From Cytobacillus depressus (lineage in GTDB: Bacteria > Bacillota > Bacilli > Bacillales > Cytobacillaceae), in assembly GCF_008923245.1 (NCBI RefSeq), contig NZ_WBOS01000012.1, positions 1 to 64,000 on the forward strand: a DNA stretch of 64,000 nt, written 5' to 3'. The position numbers and the translations under genes are program-made. The first letter of the stretch is position 1. The number at the start of each line of letters is the position of its first letter. The notes under the pieces were generated by a model, which ran no database searches, was not told the origin of the DNA, and was given only the letters and a program-made list of their open reading frames with translations. Below are positions 43,117-51,794 of this stretch, piece after piece.

Positions 43117-44292
43117 TTACCCCTTTATCTCCAGCAGCTTTTGGCGTAAATCATTTTCCATTGATGCGAGCTCCTGCTCAGCCAAGCGGCGCTTGTGGCG
43201 ACCCTCCTCTTGAATTTTTAATGTTTCTTCAAGAGTGGAAATTAAATTCGCCTGTGTTTTTTTCAATGTTTCAATATCGACAAGGCCGCGCTCATTTTCC
43301 CGTGCTGTCTCAATTGTATTCGTTTTTAGCATTTCAGCATTTTTCAGCAGCAGTTCATTTGTCGTTTTGGACACTTGCTTTTGTGCTTCTACGGCGTGAC
43401 GCTGCCTGATTAATGTCAATGCGATCGCGACTTGGTTCTTCCATAGCGGGATGGCTGTCATAATAGATGATTGAATTTTTTCTACTAACGCCTGATTTGT
43501 ATTTTGAATTAGACGGATTTGCGGAGCACTTTGAATCGTGATTTCCCGGCTTAATTTCAGATCATAAAGCCGTTTATCCAGTCGATCAGCGAACTGGATC
43601 ATATCATTGACTTCCTGGAACTTCATTTGATCATTCGATACTTCTGCAGATTTCTTTAATCCTGGGATCGTCTTCCCATGCAATTCCTCAAGCTTAATTT
43701 CTCCAGCGGCAATATACACATTTAATGCATGAAAATATTCCTTGTTATTTTCATAAAGCTTTTCTAGCATAACGACATCGGATAGGAGAATATTTTTACT
43801 GCGTTCTAGCTTCACGCTAATCCTGTCAATTTGTGCGCCTGTTTTTTGATACCGAGACAAAGTCTCCTGGATTGTGTTAGAAATCCGTCCAAACATGCGG
43901 GCAAGGAAAGATGTTTTCTCCATTTTTAAATCATCTGGATTAACCTCATTGAACTTCATCATTAATTCGCTAATGATTTCCCCTACTTCTCCGATATCCT
44001 TTTTCTGAACCTGCTCTAGCATCGTATTCGAGAAAGCCAATAATTTCGACTGTGCCGGCGTCCCATAGGAAATCATGGCTTGATGGTTTTTCGGATCAAT
44101 CTGCTCCGCAAGCTGTAAAGCCTTTATTCGATTTTCTTCCGGAATCACATCAATGAGCCTGACTTGTTTTTCTACAGCAGGCTCAAGTTTGCTCGTAAGC
44201 TCTTGGTTATCATCAAATGGGTTAGAAAGTAAATCATCCATTAAATTCGACGTGCTTGTGTTTTTTAACAGGGATGGATTTTGTTCACTCAT
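43117..44292 (-). CDS. yaaN: TelA/YaaN toxic-anion-resistance-family protein
   Basis: A 391-residue mostly helical, hydrophilic protein of the TelA family (PF05816), matching B. subtilis YaaN in length and in its pairing with xpaC. Visible features are the conserved [16 protein letters not shown] near residue 80, [17 protein letters not shown] near 155, and a long C-terminal coiled coil ending [16 protein letters not shown]. TelA was linked to tellurite resistance, but the general role of the family is unclear. Its ATG overlaps the xpaC stop codon by 4 bp, so the genes are translationally coupled. Confidence 0.9.
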   Translation of the reverse strand: MSEQNPSLLKNTSTSNLMDDLLSNPFDDNQELTSKLEPAVEKQVRLIDVIPEENRIKALQLAEQIDPKNHQAMISYGTPAQSKLLAFSNTMLEQVQKKDIGEVGEIISELMMKFNEVNPDDLKMEKTSFLARMFGRISNTIQETLSRYQKTGAQIDRISVKLERSKNILLSDVVMLEKLYENNKEYFHALNVYIAAGEIKLEELHGKTIPGLKKSAEVSNDQMKFQEVNDMIQFADRLDKRLYDLKLSREITIQSAPQIRLIQNTNQALVEKIQSSIMTAIPLWKNQVAIALTLIRQRHAVEAQKQVSKTTNELLLKNAEMLKTNTIETARENERGLVDIETLKKTQANLISTLEETLKIQEEGRHKRRLAEQELASMENDLRQKLLEIKG

Positions 44293-44945
44293 CTTAGTCT
44301 CCTGCTTTCATCAATTATTCGAGAATCCTTGAGGGATTTTATTGTATGCTTTGCGACATCAATTTCAAAATTCAATTGATCAATATCATCCGAGATGACT
44401 TTATACAAGTCCTCTTCTACTAAAACCGTTAACTCCTCCAATGTACGGCGAGTTTCATATAATGATTGATCGAGCTCAAACGTCTTCTTTGGCTGCGTAG
44501 ATAAAAACACATACTTCTCCGATAGCTCAACAGCAGAGTCTAAATGGGAAAAGTAAAACGGCTCCGCCTTATAAAATCGTTTCGGTTCTTTTTTCGTTAA
44601 CCGATAGATTTTTCTTGTCGTTCTCATGAGCTCCATCCTTTGTTTTAAAGAGGGGATGTGCCGAATGGAGAAAAGCGCTTTATGCAAACGAGCTATTTTT
44701 GGTTTTGCTTCATCTATATTCTTCTTAATATATTGGTATTCCTTCCTCTTCAGCTGGTGCCGCTTTAAAAAACGATGCTTTAAAATCATCCCGGTCAGCC
44801 CGTAAGCGAATGCTCCGACCACCAGTCCAATCCCACCCGCAAGCCAGAAAGATTGTGCAAATGTAAAATAGCTAATCAGCCAAACACTCGTAGATACCGG
44901 AATGGCAATTAATATTCGCAGCAAAAATGCTAAAAATTGATTCAT
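44289..44945 (-). CDS. xpaC: XpaC-family protein
   Basis: A 218-residue protein with two N-terminal membrane helices ([20 protein letters not shown] and [20 protein letters not shown]) and a basic, helical cytoplasmic domain with [19 protein letters not shown] and [19 protein letters not shown]. It matches XpaC, named for 5-bromo-4-chloroindolyl phosphate hydrolysis in Bacillus; its true role is unclear. The second ATG (44945) is nine bases after CAGGAG and preferred. First gene of the xpaC-yaaN operon; a structured repeat sits directly upstream of its ribosome site. Confidence 0.88.
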   Translation of the reverse strand: MNQFLAFLLRILIAIPVSTSVWLISYFTFAQSFWLAGGIGLVVGAFAYGLTGMILKHRFLKRHQLKRKEYQYIKKNIDEAKPKIARLHKALFSIRHIPSLKQRMELMRTTRKIYRLTKKEPKRFYKAEPFYFSHLDSAVELSEKYVFLSTQPKKTFELDQSLYETRRTLEELTVLVEEDLYKVISDDIDQLNFEIDVAKHTIKSLKDSRIIDESRRLR

Positions 44946-44951
44946 CGTCAT

Positions 44952-45105
44952 CGACTCCTGACATCAAATTCGCCTTGGCGTATTTGCGCCCAGATTTTTA
45001 TCGAGCCTGCTCGATAAATTCCTTTAAAAATCTGAGGTATCCGCCGGAGGCTTAACTTTATTCAGCTAAGGTTTAACCCCTCACTGAATTGAATCTCCGT
45101 TTGCA
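44952..45105 (-). repeat. Structured element directly upstream of xpaC
   Basis: On the minus strand: ATTCAGTGAGGGG..., then GCCTCCGGCGGATACC, then CAGATTTTTAAAGGAATT, then TATCGAGC-AG-GCTCGATA, AAAATCTGGGCGCAAATACG and CCAAGGCG. TATCGAGC/GCTCGATA and CAGATTTTTA/AAAAATCTG can form nested stems. It ends at the xpaC ribosome site. The sequence resembles a repeat scattered in other Bacillus genomes (from memory). Confidence 0.5.
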
Positions 45106-45299
45106 CTCATCTTACCATTTTAAATGGGGAGATAAGTGCTGAATAAAGGTATCTTTACTATTTATACGTTCTTTCTAAATCTAAGTTTCAGTTTTGCGAA
45201 ATTTCCTTCTCACTATAAACATACACGAAATAGAAGCTCACATCTATAGACCCTGACCTTAAATTTATCTAAGACTTAAGACGTAGGGATACGGTGGAG

Positions 45300-45752
45300 A
45301 TATTTTTGGAGGTGGCTTGGCAAATGTGATCTTCGAGGTAGCCATGCGAGCGTTTTTAGACGTCACCTTGGAAACGCGTCCCATTAAGCGTTCATGGGCA
45401 CCGTTTTGGGGCGTGACCTTGGAAAACAAGCTCCATGAAGCGGTCATGGGCACCGTTTTGGGGCGTAACCTTGGAAAACGCGTTCCATGATGCGGTCATG
45501 GGCACCGTTTTGGGGCGAGACCTTAGAAAACGCGTTCCATGATGCGGTCATGGGCACCGTTTTTGGGTGCGACCTTGGAAAACACGCTCCATAAAGCGTT
45601 CATGGGCAACGTTTTGGGGCACGACCTTGGAAAACGCGATCCATGAACCTTTCATGGGCAACGTTTTGGGGCACGACCTTAGAAAACGCGCTCCATGAAG
45701 CGTTCATAGGCACCGTTTTTGGACTCTGCCTCGGAAAACACGTTCCATGAAT
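45300..45752. repeat. 52-bp tandem repeat array 4
   Basis: ACCTTGG-type anchors lie at 45365, 45416, 45468, 45520, 45572, 45624, 45676 and 45728 (one 51-bp step, then 52). A degenerate unit precedes 45365. Each unit reads A-run, GCG, CCATGA-N5-TCATGG, GCACC, GTTTTGGGG. The CCATGA/TCATGG stem with 5-nt loop is kept in most units. It lies between the xpaC start and the chemoreceptor 3' end. Confidence 0.9.
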
Positions 45753-45818
45753 TATTTATCTTACTATCGCCCTATAAAAGACCAATTATAAGAAAAACTG
45801 TCCGTCATGACCCTCGTA

Positions 45819-45932
45819 TGAAGTGACCCCTAAAAGTTAGACACGGTTATTTCATCAGGCAGCTTGGAAAAAATGAGTTCGGTATTGCACCGGACTCATT
45901 TTTAATTTTGCCTTCATCCTTTTGTTTTCAGA
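45819..45932 (+). mobile_element. Solo IS3-like element end (inverted copy of 1-116)
   Basis: TGAAGTGACCCCTAAAAGTT, then AGACACGGTTATTTCATCAGG and a hairpin ATGAGUUCGGU / ACCGGACUCAU followed by a T-rich tail. It matches the reverse complement of 1-116 with few changes and stops 12 bp before the chemoreceptor stop codon. No transposase follows, so it is a solo end or a truncated element. The hairpin plus T-run could terminate plus-strand transcription. Confidence 0.7.
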
Positions 45933-45943
45933 CAATGGGAATT

Positions 45944-47644
45944 TTAAACTTTAAATCTGTTTATAAGTAATTTCAATTCTTCTGCCATATCTGCTAAAGT
46001 ACTTGCTGACAGTGAGATTTCTTCAATTGATGCCAATTGTTCTTCCGTGGAGGCCGATACTTCTTGCGTATGAGATGCCACCTCTTCTTCAGCTTTTGTA
46101 ATATATTCCATTGAGTGAACTACCCGCTCAGAACCAGCAGCTAATTGCTCCGCTGCAGATGAAACTTCTTGAATCTGATTCGACACTTTATTAATAGAAT
46201 CTTGGATCGTCACGAATGATTCACCGGCTTGATTTACGACTCCAATTCCTTCAAGAACTTCAGCTGTAGCAAATTCCATTGATTGAACTGCACTAAAGGT
46301 TTCATCTTGAACTAAAGCGATTAGTTGGGTAATTTCTTTTGCAGATTCCGCGGATAGTTCAGCTAGCTTTCGAACTTCATCGGCAACGACAGCGAATCCC
46401 CGTCCTTGTTCTCCGGCCCTTGCCGCTTCAATCGCTGCATTTAAAGCAAGCAGGTTTGTCTGATCCGCTATTCCTGTAATGGAGCTTGTAAAGACCCCAA
46501 TCTCTTGTGACCTTTCCCCTAAACCTTGAATGACTTTCGCCAAGCCATTGACAGTTTGATTAATCGAATTCATTTGTCTAACAGCTATTTTTATTGCCCG
46601 ATCTCCCTCTAATGCCTTTTCTGAAGCCTCTATAGCAGTGGAGGAAACTGTTAAAGCATTTTGAGCAATTTGATGGACGCTCGAAGACATTTCATTCACA
46701 ACAAGAAAGCTTTCTTCCACACTTTGAACTTGTTGATCTGCATCCTTAGTCATTTCACTCATTTTCATCGTAATTTGCTTTGTTACCATATTTGTTTGTT
46801 CTGCGCTTGAATTTAATTCTTCCGAAGAAGCTGCAACTTGTTGTGCACTTGTGTTAACCTTCTCAATGATCTCACGCAAGTTTTGCGCCATCACATTTAA
46901 TGTGTTTGCTAAGTCACCTATTTCATCTTTATTCTTTACTTTTATGTTCTCAACGGTTAAATCTCCTTCTGCAATCCTTTTAGCATAATTAATTAAAGAA
47001 GTGATCGGCTTTGTTTTTCTTTTCAGTATACTAATTGTAATAAAACTTGCTAATAACATTGGCAGGAGTCCCAGCATAAAGCTAGCTTTCACTGAATCCC
47101 ATGTTCTCTCACTTACAATCTTTGCGTTGAAATCAATTGCATTTATTGCAATGATTTCTTTATTAGGATCATGATCTTTAAATACAGGAGCATAGCCAGT
47201 CACGCGCTTCATTCCTCCGTATTCATATATTTTTGAGTAATGAGGATGTTTCGTTTCTTTAATTACTTTGATTGCCTCTTGATCAATATAGAATTGATCC
47301 CCTGCCTTAAAGCCTTGCTTTTGCAAATTAGAATCCGCTGCCAAAATCGTTCCATCCAAAAGGAGCATATATTGACTCTCAAAAATTTGCTTATGATCGG
47401 TAGTCCAATTTAAGGTTTGTTGAATCTCGTTTAATTTTTCTTTACCTCCATTAATTACTTTTTCAATATCACCAGGCGCAATTAATCCCGTCGTAATATT
47501 TGCACAACCTACAGCCTCAATGCCAGCTGCCTCGTATGTTTTGTCATATGTTACCCAGTAGTTTGATATGGTCGTAATAATCATTGAAGCAAAAACAACA
47601 CATACAATGATTATTCCCAGCTGCCATGTAATACTTTTTCTCAT
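45944..47644 (-). CDS. Methyl-accepting chemotaxis protein
   Basis: A 566-residue chemoreceptor. TM1 is at residues 9-30; a periplasmic-side Cache-like sensor follows (about 35-190) with [13 protein letters not shown] near its end; TM2 is at about 195-215; HAMP follows; the long signalling coiled coil has the hairpin tip [18 protein letters not shown] near residue 420. It would signal to CheA, which is not in this window. The ATG at 47644 is preceded by GGGGGAAC. The 3' end abuts a solo IS end. The attractant is unknown. Confidence 0.92.
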   Translation of the reverse strand: MRKSITWQLGIIIVCVVFASMIITTISNYWVTYDKTYEAAGIEAVGCANITTGLIAPGDIEKVINGGKEKLNEIQQTLNWTTDHKQIFESQYMLLLDGTILAADSNLQKQGFKAGDQFYIDQEAIKVIKETKHPHYSKIYEYGGMKRVTGYAPVFKDHDPNKEIIAINAIDFNAKIVSERTWDSVKASFMLGLLPMLLASFITISILKRKTKPITSLINYAKRIAEGDLTVENIKVKNKDEIGDLANTLNVMAQNLREIIEKVNTSAQQVAASSEELNSSAEQTNMVTKQITMKMSEMTKDADQQVQSVEESFLVVNEMSSSVHQIAQNALTVSSTAIEASEKALEGDRAIKIAVRQMNSINQTVNGLAKVIQGLGERSQEIGVFTSSITGIADQTNLLALNAAIEAARAGEQGRGFAVVADEVRKLAELSAESAKEITQLIALVQDETFSAVQSMEFATAEVLEGIGVVNQAGESFVTIQDSINKVSNQIQEVSSAAEQLAAGSERVVHSMEYITKAEEEVASHTQEVSASTEEQLASIEEISLSASTLADMAEELKLLINRFKV

Positions 47645-47767
47645 AATCTGTTCCCCCATGTTAACCTCTTTGTTTTCTAAAATATAAGTCCATTATACCT
47701 AAACACAGATATATATTCGGTGCTTTATTACTATTATCGGCTAATTTATAGACTTCTCAACAACAAA

Positions 47768-47801
47768 AAACCATCCATAGTTCTGTGACAATGGATGGTT
47801 T
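47768..47801 (-). terminator. Terminator of the trans-sulfuration gene
   Basis: On the minus strand AAACCATCCAT pairs with ATGGATGGTTT, followed by TTTTG; directly after the stop codon at 47816. Confidence 0.8.
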
Positions 47802-47815
47802 CGTTGAAAGTTTTT

Positions 47816-48961
47816 TTACTCAATCACTGATTTTTCAATGGCCTGTTCAAAAGCAAGAATAATATCTTCTGGATGTTCGATTCCAACTGAAATACGGACA
47901 ACTTCTCTCGTAATACCTAACGCTTTATTTGCTTCAGGAGGCAAAGCCCGGTGAGATGTCGTGAGCGGATGGGATACACTTGTCTCTACACCAGCAAGGG
48001 TCGGAACAATTTTTACCCAGGAAAGGGATCTGAAAAATTGATTCACATCAACATTCTTGGAAAGTTCTACAGATACCATGGCACCGAAACCTTCCTCCGC
48101 TTCGTTAAAAGGATAGTAAACCTTTGCAATATTTGTATTCCCTTGCAGTGCTTCAGCTAGTTTTCTCGCATTCGCAGATTGACTCTTTATTCTTAAAGCT
48201 AGTGTTTTTAATCCGCGGCATGTCAGCCAAGCTTCAAACGGACTTACATTCGCTCCGAGATTGACAACCTTCGCTCTTGCCTTTTCTATTAAATCTTCTC
48301 TTCCTACTACCACGCCTGCTGTCACATCACTGTGCCCGCCAATATATTTAGTCGCACTATGGACAACTAAATCCGCCCCTAGCATATAAGGGGTACAATG
48401 AAATGGTGTTGCGAATGTATTATCAATGAGTACTGATAATTGATGCCTTTTCGCAAGACTAACAACAGCTTCAAGGTCCTCCACTCGTAAAAGCGGATTT
48501 GTAATGGATTCTGTAAAAAGCAGCTTTGTATTTGGCTTAATGGCCTGTTCTACTATTTGAATGTCAGAGAAAGAAACGAATGATGTCTCAATCCCAAGCT
48601 CGTTCAATTCTTCTTTTAATAAATGGAAGCTTCCGCCGTATACGTCATCTGCAGCAACAATGTGATCACCGCTTTTTACAACGGCAAGCACTCCTGCCAA
48701 AATTGCTGAAAGCCCGGAAGAAGCCGCTACACCAGCAGGGGCGCCTTCAAGTGCTGCGACTGCTTGACCAAGCTCATCTGTATTTGGATTGCCGACGCGG
48801 GAATATAAGTAATTCCCCTCCCCTTGGTAGTATCCTTCAAGATCGTCTAAATCTTCAAATGTAAAAGCTGAAGTTTGATAGATTGGGGTTACCTTGCTTT
48901 TAATCGGCTTCTTGTTTTTTTCAACATTATGCAAAACGAGTGTTTCAAATCTTTTTTCCAA
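47816..48961 (-). CDS. Cys/Met metabolism PLP enzyme (cystathionine gamma-synthase/lyase family)
   Basis: A 381-residue fold-type I PLP enzyme of the MetB/MetC family. The PLP lysine is in SATKYIGGHSDV near residue 200; YLYSRVGNPNTDELGQAV near 55 and DNTFATPFHCTPY near 175 are family signatures; ETSVSHPLTTSHRALP near 335 contains the substrate-binding region. It could make or cleave cystathionine; sequence alone does not separate these. No SAM riboswitch or T-box is seen. The TTG at 48961 is 8 bases after AAGGAAGG. A 52-bp repeat array begins about 40 bp upstream. Confidence 0.88.
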   Translation of the reverse strand: MEKRFETLVLHNVEKNKKPIKSKVTPIYQTSAFTFEDLDDLEGYYQGEGNYLYSRVGNPNTDELGQAVAALEGAPAGVAASSGLSAILAGVLAVVKSGDHIVAADDVYGGSFHLLKEELNELGIETSFVSFSDIQIVEQAIKPNTKLLFTESITNPLLRVEDLEAVVSLAKRHQLSVLIDNTFATPFHCTPYMLGADLVVHSATKYIGGHSDVTAGVVVGREDLIEKARAKVVNLGANVSPFEAWLTCRGLKTLALRIKSQSANARKLAEALQGNTNIAKVYYPFNEAEEGFGAMVSVELSKNVDVNQFFRSLSWVKIVPTLAGVETSVSHPLTTSHRALPPEANKALGITREVVRISVGIEHPEDIILAFEQAIEKSVIE

Positions 48962-48998
48962 AACAGGCACCTTCCTTTTTAATAGATTCTTATTTATT

Positions 48999-49245
48999 TT
49001 GGAGATCTCAAGGGAAAAACCTTACCATGAAGTGTTCATGAAGCGCGTTTTGAGAGATTCCAAGAGAAAACTCGCACCATGATGCGTTCATGAAGCGCGT
49101 TTTGACTAATCCCATGAGAAAACACGTACCATGAAGCGTTCATGAAGCGCGTTTTGAGAGATCTCAACAGAAAACACGTACCATGAAGCGATCATGAAGC
49201 GCGTTTTGACTAATCTCATGAAAAAACACGCACTATGAAGCTCAG
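48999..49245. repeat. 52-bp tandem repeat array 5 with alternating units
   Basis: ACCATGA-type anchors at 49024, 49076, 49128, 49180 and 49232, exactly 52 bp apart. Core CATGA-N5-TCATG between AAAAC and GTTTTG. Variable parts alternate: GAGAGATTCCAAGAG, GACTAATCCCATGAG, GAGAGATCTCAACAG, GACTAATCTCATG, giving a 104-bp higher-order repeat. Lies between the trans-sulfuration gene start and the methyltransferase 3' end. Confidence 0.9.
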
Positions 49246-49329
49246 AAATCTAATTTATTAAAAATATTACTTTATTTTAACTTATATTTGAAGAATATTC
49301 TTATATTTTTTAAAATTACTAGAACTTTT

Positions 49330-49950
49330 TCAACTAGTGATTGAATCCGCTGAGTATCGATAAATCAAAAATCTGTCATGTGGATTATGTACTGACCCAG
49401 TAAGAAGGATTTCCTCCTTCAACTCAAAGACCGTTTGATTTTCTAAAAAATAAATATAATCCTCTGATGGATAATAAAAAATTAGCTCAATTTCCCTTGG
49501 ATATTCTTCAACCGAAAGCAAAATATTATTTACAACCTTCATAAAAATTTGTATGGAAAATGGGTTAAAAAAATAAAACCGATTGTCTGGGGGATCAATT
49601 TTGTATTCCTCAGCCAAACAGCACTGAAAGGAGACTTCACCTCTTCCATTTTTATTTTTCTTCAAATAGCTGTCCAAGTTTTCCAAGGCTTCCCGATAAT
49701 AGTTCTTGTTCATCTCCACACCAACAGCTGAAGCATTAAACAGATAATTGCAATAAAAGTTTAATCTCCCTTTTCCACATCCAAAATCAACTAGCCGATC
49801 ACCGCTGTTCATTTCATAATGCTGAAACAATGTTTCTAATGCGCTATATGGGGTGGATTCATATCGGTGATAATGAATTGATTGATTAAATCCCTTTTGA
49901 TTACCACCTGTTTTAATATTCAGCAAAGCATCATAATATTGTTCTTTCAT
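49330..49950 (-). CDS. Class I SAM-dependent methyltransferase
   Basis: A 206-residue protein. The SAM-binding motif I is DRLVDFGCGKGRLNFY near residue 52; the acidic motif II end is VGVEMNKNYY near 78. FYFFNPFSIQIF near 127 resembles the catalytic-loop N-P-P-F type of motif, here N-P-F. The substrate is not known; the family includes uncharacterised small-molecule and protein methyltransferases. It stands alone between repeat array 5 and an M28 aminopeptidase gene. ATG 49950 with AGGAGC upstream. Confidence 0.8.
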   Translation of the reverse strand: MKEQYYDALLNIKTGGNQKGFNQSIHYHRYESTPYSALETLFQHYEMNSGDRLVDFGCGKGRLNFYCNYLFNASAVGVEMNKNYYREALENLDSYLKKNKNGRGEVSFQCCLAEEYKIDPPDNRFYFFNPFSIQIFMKVVNNILLSVEEYPREIELIFYYPSEDYIYFLENQTVFELKEEILLTGSVHNPHDRFLIYRYSADSITS

Positions 49951-50040
49951 CGAATGCTCCTATTCCGACGTATTCTGCTCACACAAAAGCATTTTAGTAT
50001 TATTTTATCTTAATTAGCAACAATGAAAATAGTCCACAAA

Positions 50041-50081
50041 AAAAATGAAGCTGGTCCAAACTGAAACCCAGCTTCATTTTT
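50041..50081 (-). terminator. Terminator of the second M28 gene
   Basis: On the minus strand AAAAATGAAGCTGG pairs with CCAGCTTCATTTTT, ending in a T-run. Confidence 0.85.
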
Positions 50082-50098
50082 ACTATCAAACTATTAAA

Positions 50099-51442
50099 CT
50101 ATTTACGAACCAAGCTATAAACTGAAGCGCCTACTAAGTCCCCAGCCTCTTTTAATCTTTCTATACTAATATGTTCGATTTTATCTAGTGGTGTGTGATA
50201 ATACGGCTCTAGGTTCGCTGTACCTGGCTCTCTGCGAATGAAATTCACAGCTGGAATTCCTGCATCGTGGAACGAAACGTGATCGGAAGCTCCGCGCTGA
50301 TAGAGAACTAGTTCAGATGGTGTTCCAATTCTTGCAGCGGTAGCCTTCGCTGTATTAGTAACGATGTTTGCTTGTCCATCCACTGTATTCATGAAAATGG
50401 CTGTCGCATTTTCCCATGAGGTCCCGACCATATCCATGTTAAAATTCGCAATGCTCCTTTTGATTTCATCTTGACTTAGCTGGCTCACATAAAATTCAGA
50501 ACCAACAAGGCCAATTTCCTCAGCCCCAACAAAAACGAATCTTAATTCTTTTTCGATTGGGTAGCTTTTTAGAACCCTTGCCAGCTCTAAAGCAACAGCT
50601 GTTCCTGAAGCATTGTCACTGGCACCTGGTGCAAATGGAACACTGTCAAAATGGGCGGATACATGCACAATGTCGTGATTTTTACCTTTTTGTGGTGTTC
50701 TAGTTGCAATAATATTTTGGGATTTTGCATTTTCAATTCGTTTCACTTTTAACGTTAGCGTCTTATTCTGTGCAGCTATATCTTTAAGTAATGCTTCGCC
50801 GCTTACCTTTGAAATTCCGCCTACCGGTATCGCGGCATCACCACCAATAGAAGGATTTAGAGGTCCAGGTGAATCTACATTATTATAAATCAGCACTCCA
50901 ATAGCTCCAGCAGCCACGGCGTTGTCCACCTTTTCCTTAAATGTGATATCTCCTCTTGAGATAAGAGCGATTTTCCCAACGGCCTCCTCAGTAAAATCGA
51001 CTGTTCTTCCAAAGCCGGCATCGTAAAGCTTTGAAGAGATCCCTTCCTCTGTTGTATCACTAGAGCCTGCAGGGATACTTACCATCACTTCATTTTGATC
51101 ACTTGTTACTAAATAACCCGTCATTTTATCCGGAATACTAAACTCTTGTATTTTTACCTCGTATCCATAGGAAAGCAAGCGTTCCTTAATGAACTCGGCA
51201 GCGCGTTGCTCTCCTTCAGTACCGGTGACCCGCGGACCGATCGTTTCAGATAAATAATATACATCTTCATAGACCCGCTCAGCACTGACTCTAGCAATTA
51301 CCTTTTGATCAAAGGCTTTTTCACTTGGATGGTCAGCCTGATTGACTGCAGCCTCAGCAGTTATAGCGGAATTAATGGGAGCAAAATATAAGCTGGAAGT
51401 AACGAGAATGGCAGAAAGTAAAACGGAAGAGCCCTTTTTCAA
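50099..51442 (-). CDS. Secreted M28 aminopeptidase with PA domain (copy 2)
   Basis: A 447-residue secreted zinc peptidase. A signal peptide (KKGSSVLLSAILVTSSLYF) is followed by a propeptide-like region, a PA domain (about 115-225) and the M28 core with SAHFDSVPFAPGASDNASGT, GAEEIGLVGSEFY, NMDMVGTSW and PYYHTPLDK, which supply the zinc ligands. It is a paralogue of the protein at 39243 and like YwaD of B. subtilis. The TTG at 51442 lies eight bases after AAGGAGG. It likely scavenges extracellular peptides. Confidence 0.92.
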   Translation of the reverse strand: MKKGSSVLLSAILVTSSLYFAPINSAITAEAAVNQADHPSEKAFDQKVIARVSAERVYEDVYYLSETIGPRVTGTEGEQRAAEFIKERLLSYGYEVKIQEFSIPDKMTGYLVTSDQNEVMVSIPAGSSDTTEEGISSKLYDAGFGRTVDFTEEAVGKIALISRGDITFKEKVDNAVAAGAIGVLIYNNVDSPGPLNPSIGGDAAIPVGGISKVSGEALLKDIAAQNKTLTLKVKRIENAKSQNIIATRTPQKGKNHDIVHVSAHFDSVPFAPGASDNASGTAVALELARVLKSYPIEKELRFVFVGAEEIGLVGSEFYVSQLSQDEIKRSIANFNMDMVGTSWENATAIFMNTVDGQANIVTNTAKATAARIGTPSELVLYQRGASDHVSFHDAGIPAVNFIRREPGTANLEPYYHTPLDKIEHISIERLKEAGDLVGASVYSLVRK

Positions 51443-51666
51443 AACGAAAACCTCCTTGAGTTATGAATTCTCAAGATGTATTCGCTTTGATTTCCTATAA
51501 ACCTTCAAAAAATTTACAAACGAAACTTTCAACCTAGGCTAGTTATTAAAGCACGGATATAGAGGACTATTCGTATCATTATCAATTAGGTCTTTAGGCC
51601 AATAAAATAATAACAGCACATTCAGCAAGAACTACTAAATGTGCTGTCACACAAAATATTGAATTT

Positions 51667-51780
51667 CTATTGCTTTTGTTCTCCAGAAACTGCATCATCT
51701 TTCAAGCCTGCCCAAAATGCAACTACAATAGATAACACAACAACGATAAACGGTGCATAAAACATTAGAAAGTGCTCCAT
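51667..51780 (-). CDS. cydS: Cytochrome bd oxidase small subunit CydS
   Basis: A 37-residue single-span membrane peptide: MEHFLMFYAPFIVVVLSI, then VVAFWAGLKDDAVSGEQKQ. It matches CydS, the small subunit found in the Geobacillus bd oxidase structure, in length, sequence pattern (MYAP..VVV..AFWxGLKD) and position directly after cydB. It would sit beside CydA and stabilise the oxidase. The gene is short enough to be missed by automated calling. ATG 51780, 15 bp after the cydB stop, with GGGAGG upstream. Confidence 0.85.
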   Translation of the reverse strand: MEHFLMFYAPFIVVVLSIVVAFWAGLKDDAVSGEQKQ

Positions 51781-51794
51781 CACATCAACCTCCC

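Noticed and set aside
48962-49330. SAM riboswitch or T-box upstream of the trans-sulfuration gene
   Set aside because: The upstream region is filled by 52-bp repeats; no S-box elements were seen.
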